Positions 61,101-64,000 of a stretch of 64,000 nt of DNA are shown in pieces. Source of the stretch: Xiphias gladius. Its lineage: Eukaryota > Chordata > Actinopteri > Istiophoriformes > Xiphiidae. The notes under the pieces were generated by a model. That model was not told where the DNA came from, searched no databases, and saw only the letters and a list, made by a program, of their open reading frames with translations. The stretch covers positions 6,910,426 to 6,974,425 of the forward strand of contig NC_053412.1 in NCBI RefSeq assembly GCF_016859285.1, read 5' to 3'. Position 1 is the stretch's first letter; each line of letters starts with the position of its first letter. Position numbers and translations under genes: made by a program.

Positions 61101-64000
61101 ATTTATGTAAGAATATTTATATTATTGGCTGGGAAGCTTGAAAGTTTCGAGAATAACTCAAATCCCAACACCCAGCTAAAACAGCGGAGACATTTGTGCC
61201 CAGGCTGACAAGGTTTTTACTGTCACTGATGTCCTTTCTACCCAATGTGGTTATTTTTTACCTCTTAACAATGCCATGCAGTAATGATGGCTGTTGATGT
61301 TTCTAAAAATGGTGAAGATGATTACATCTTCACGTTCATCCTCACCTCTCCTCTCGACCCTGGCCAACACAGATTCGACCACCGTGCCGAGGCGAGGGGT
61401 TGTTGCAGGACCGCTGCCTCACTTCAAATCCGATGCCACAACTGCTGCTGCACTGGCCCCATGAAGACCAGGGAGTCCACCCGCCATTCCTGAGGAACAG
61501 GATGCGAGAGGGGAAATGTAAATACTATTACATGTAACTGTTGTTAGCGGCTGTTAAATGTTTGCAAATACCTCGCAGAGATAGCAACAACTGAAGATGA
61601 TGAGCCACATATTTCTCAATTCACTCTTTCAACTGCAAAGGCTAGACAACTAGCTTCATTGTCTTAACAACTTGTTGACTTATTTATTCGTCCATCATGC
61701 ATCCTTTGGGGAAAAGTAAATAAATCAAATGCAATAACCTTGTGACTCTTTATCACTCATGCTCCTCTTTAATGAGGTACTTTCGTAATATTAGGTTGTA
61801 TTAATATAAGATTTTCAGATTTATTTGGCTAATTTTGCTCTGGTAATTAATCTCTGATATAATGAAGGTTACGCCTTGTTTTAACAATACACGTCCAGCC
61901 AAAGAACTTAACTCTGCTGTGGTTGATTTCAAGGGTTAGATTCGAGATAATGAATATCTGTATAAAAAGATGTACCTGGAACAGTTTGCCACCTGTATGG
62001 TTGGGCCACTGCAGTCAACCCCACCACATCGGGCCACCGGTCCATCACATGAGCGGGACCGACATGCGCAGCTGCTGATGGAGCCCTCGCCGTCGTCGTG
62101 GTTACAGGGTTGCCACGGTGCCCAAGGACCAAAACCGCCATCCTGCGTTAGGTTCCTTACCTCCAGAAAGGATTTTAGAGAGCGAAAAAGCACATCAATA
62201 AGACAGATTTGCCTACAACTACCAAAATTGGTTTTTATGCCATGAAAACTGTATAAATGTCCTGAGAAGTTTTTTTTTAATATGGAACAATACCCTCAGG
62301 TCAATGAAAGACAAATGAATGGATGTAGGCTTGTTTTTAGACATCTTTCACAAAGTAGAAAGTTCATGAGAAGTTCCTAACAGCTAGACATTTTTAAATA
62401 CATTTTACACAGTAAAGACCATTACACAGGAGTAACTTTGTGTCTTACTGGGCACTCTGTGATGTTTTGGGTCCACTGGTTCATGTTGGAGCTCTCCTCG
62501 ATGGTGGTGCAGCGCTTCTGTTTGTGATCCCAGCCACAGTATGGGTCCCGAGCTTCCATGCAGTAACTGATATGAATTCGGACAGTTATTTCAGTGATTG
62601 TCAAAGTTGCAGAATTATCAAGGCTCCCTGTGACACAGGCTTGTTTGCTATGAAATGCTAATTGAAAATGACGCCAAAAACTCTAGTAGTCTACACATTT
62701 CTACAGTCTACAATCAGCAGGATTGTCTAAGAATCCTGAGTATAATGTTTTCTCTGTATCAGAGAATTTCTATTGTGTTTAAAGTTGGTGGGCTGCTAGA
62801 GGGGCTAATACTAAGAAACTACTGTACATCATAGAATATTCTGTTAGGTTGTCAGCATATTCTAGTGGTACATTTACTGTCAACAAATTCATCAACGGCC
62901 TACTTATGTAATGTCTGCTTTGAGGCTTGCCAAAATATGGACTGACAGTTCAAAAGCAGTTTCTTTACAGGGAAAATAAACTGGGCTCTTAATATAATCA
63001 TCTTTGTCAGCATTTACTGTGGGCCTTTCAGACTTGGACACCCATGCATTTTTGTCTCTTTAATGGCAGCGAGTTAATAAATCATTTTAAGTATTTTCAA
63101 GTTGAGCTAGGAAATTTGCACACTCACCATGAGCAGGAGATTTAAAGTAGAACTTTTATTAAATGATTGACAGCAGATTGTGGATTTGCATATGCTTTAT
63201 ACTTAACATATATATATTATATTCATATATGAATTTAAATATTTATACCGTTATATCTCCCTTGTTTTTGTTAACCCTAGGTCACTTGCAGGTTCTTTCT
63301 TTTCCAATAAATCATAAAACAACGCTAAAAGTCTGTAAATCCGATACAAGAGGCACTTATTTTTAACAAAGAAAAGTTAATCGTCTGGTTAAAGTCGACA
63401 TTGCAGGCTTGACGTTGATAAGGATTGTACCGTTCAGTTGGATAGGTGGAGCATCGCTCTAATGGGATTTTCATCAATCTGTCATCAAGTCCCACAAACA
63501 AGGACCTGTCACTTTGGAGGATTTGCAGGCTCTTGATTGGCTCGATTTGCCCTTCAGGGAGGATTCTGAGCTCCTCCAGGTAGCAGCCATGAAGGCTTTT
63601 ATTGGTTGTGGAGAGAGCCTTCAGGATGGTGCCATATTCTGACAAGATGGACAAGGAGAACAGTTCTGGTATAAAAATGATCTGGTGCATCGCATAATTT
63701 GATGGTAATAAAGGAGTTAGACCCTGTCGCTGCAGATAAAAAGGTGGCCAAATTAAATATTTAGAAATCATTAAATTATCTATTACTAATTTTATAACTT
63801 TTCATTTTAAATCAGCAGTGAAATTGACTATTTTATTTTTGGCCAAAGTCAGCCCCAGTTCTGCCCCCTCTTGCTCACCAGTGCCGATGTACATGACATG
63901 GTAGAGGGTGTCCCGGCCCTGCACGATGTCCACCACCAGCTTGGAGAAGCGCAGGTTGTCCTGGGTGAGCAGAGGGTTGATGGTCACCGGCTGGACAACG
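53502..64000 (-). CDS. sema5b: Semaphorin-5B, 3' part (transmembrane axon-guidance semaphorin)
   Basis: Class 5 semaphorin, a cell-surface guidance cue that acts through plexins and glycosaminoglycans. Exons on the minus strand are 63879-64000 (continues beyond the window), 63431-63638, 62449-62566, 61976-62160, 61346-61489, 60844-60991, 59050-59275, 57762-57983, 57506-57676, 55486-55635, 55100-55135, 53921-54132 and 53502-53663 (TGA 53502-53504). All phases fit, giving 700 residues here; human SEMA5B is about 1,150. 5B rather than 5A is indicated by [21 protein letters not shown] with [10 protein letters not shown], the TDSLVEDL linker (human TDALVEVL), VILPGQ, and the tail [20 protein letters not shown]. 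Order: end of sema domain, PSI, seven thrombospondin type-1 repeats, transmembrane helix, cytoplasmic tail. Teleosts may carry two copies (sema5ba/sema5bb); not resolved here. Confidence 0.95.
55486..62160 (-). CDS. sema5b: sema5b exons for the seven thrombospondin type-1 repeats
   Basis: Roughly one exon per repeat: [12 protein letters not shown] (61976-62160), [19 protein letters not shown] (61346-61489), [18 protein letters not shown] (60844-60991), the divergent repeat [12 protein letters not shown] with [12 protein letters not shown] (59050-59275), [18 protein letters not shown] (57762-57983), [19 protein letters not shown] (57506-57676) and [15 protein letters not shown] (55486-55635). 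WxxW motifs, possible C-mannosylation sites, are present in each. In class 5 semaphorins this region binds heparan and chondroitin sulfate proteoglycans. Nothing is missing compared with the human domain order. Confidence 0.94.
62449..64000 (-). CDS. sema5b: sema5b exons for the end of the semaphorin domain and the PSI domain
   Basis: The exon 63879-64000 (cut by the window edge) reads [20 protein letters not shown] and [19 protein letters not shown], blades of the sema beta-propeller. The exon 63431-63638 continues [20 protein letters not shown] to [19 protein letters not shown] and [12 protein letters not shown]. The exon 62449-62566 gives the PSI motif [19 protein letters not shown], ending NITECP. 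All three joins are in phase. Confidence 0.94.

Overview
The window is vertebrate nuclear DNA and almost certainly comes from a ray-finned (teleost) fish. Every recognisable gene is a vertebrate orthologue split by GT-AG introns, many introns are only about 75-120 bp, the intergenic DNA is AT-rich with many CA/TG and A/T runs, and several repeats look like ones common in teleosts. I see no bacterial operon, phage, CRISPR array or infectious viral gene.

Layout. (1) 836-7513, plus strand: the last 12 coding exons of a DDX3X-type DEAD-box RNA helicase; the first exons lie left of the window. A long gene-poor stretch follows, probably its 3' UTR, ending near an AATAAA at 17232. (2) 18415-22338, minus strand: a complete 12-exon tgds gene (NAD-dependent sugar-nucleotide dehydratase family, 346 residues), tail-to-tail with the helicase gene. 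(3) 23240-25151, plus strand: the first four coding exons of gpr180, head-to-head with tgds across a roughly 0.9 kb putative shared promoter. TGDS and GPR180 are also neighbours in human. (4) 25259-25758: exactly 500 N, an assembly gap. (5) 25764-43763, minus strand: the 5' half of cacnb4, a voltage-gated calcium channel beta-4 subunit, with two alternative starts (an exon at 38106-38150, or exons at 43701-43763 plus 41848-41931) feeding common exons for the SH3, HOOK and start of the guanylate-kinase-like domains. (6) 44000-53500: intergenic, with a 0.97 kb near-identical tandem duplication, a 67 bp tandem duplication, transposon-derived fragments and two weak exon candidates. (7) 53502-64000, minus strand: the last 13 coding exons of sema5b (end of the semaphorin domain, PSI, seven thrombospondin type-1 repeats, transmembrane segment, cytoplasmic tail); its 5' part lies right of the window.

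The genes do not form one pathway: an RNA helicase, a sugar-nucleotide enzyme, a seven-transmembrane orphan receptor, a calcium channel subunit and an axon-guidance semaphorin. I assembled the coding structures exon by exon, and all splice phases agree (ddx3x 513 residues in the window, tgds 346 complete, gpr180 161, cacnb4 234 for the short start, sema5b 700).

I found no convincing new biological system. The most notable observations are: the N gap cuts two convergent genes, so much more than 500 bp must be missing or the join is wrong; an 83 bp almost perfect palindrome starts six bases into a tgds intron, and two other tgds donor sites run straight into CA repeats; cacnb4 has an unusual N-terminal exon and a Q/S-rich insertion; and the intergenic 0.97 kb duplication is very recent or an assembly artefact.
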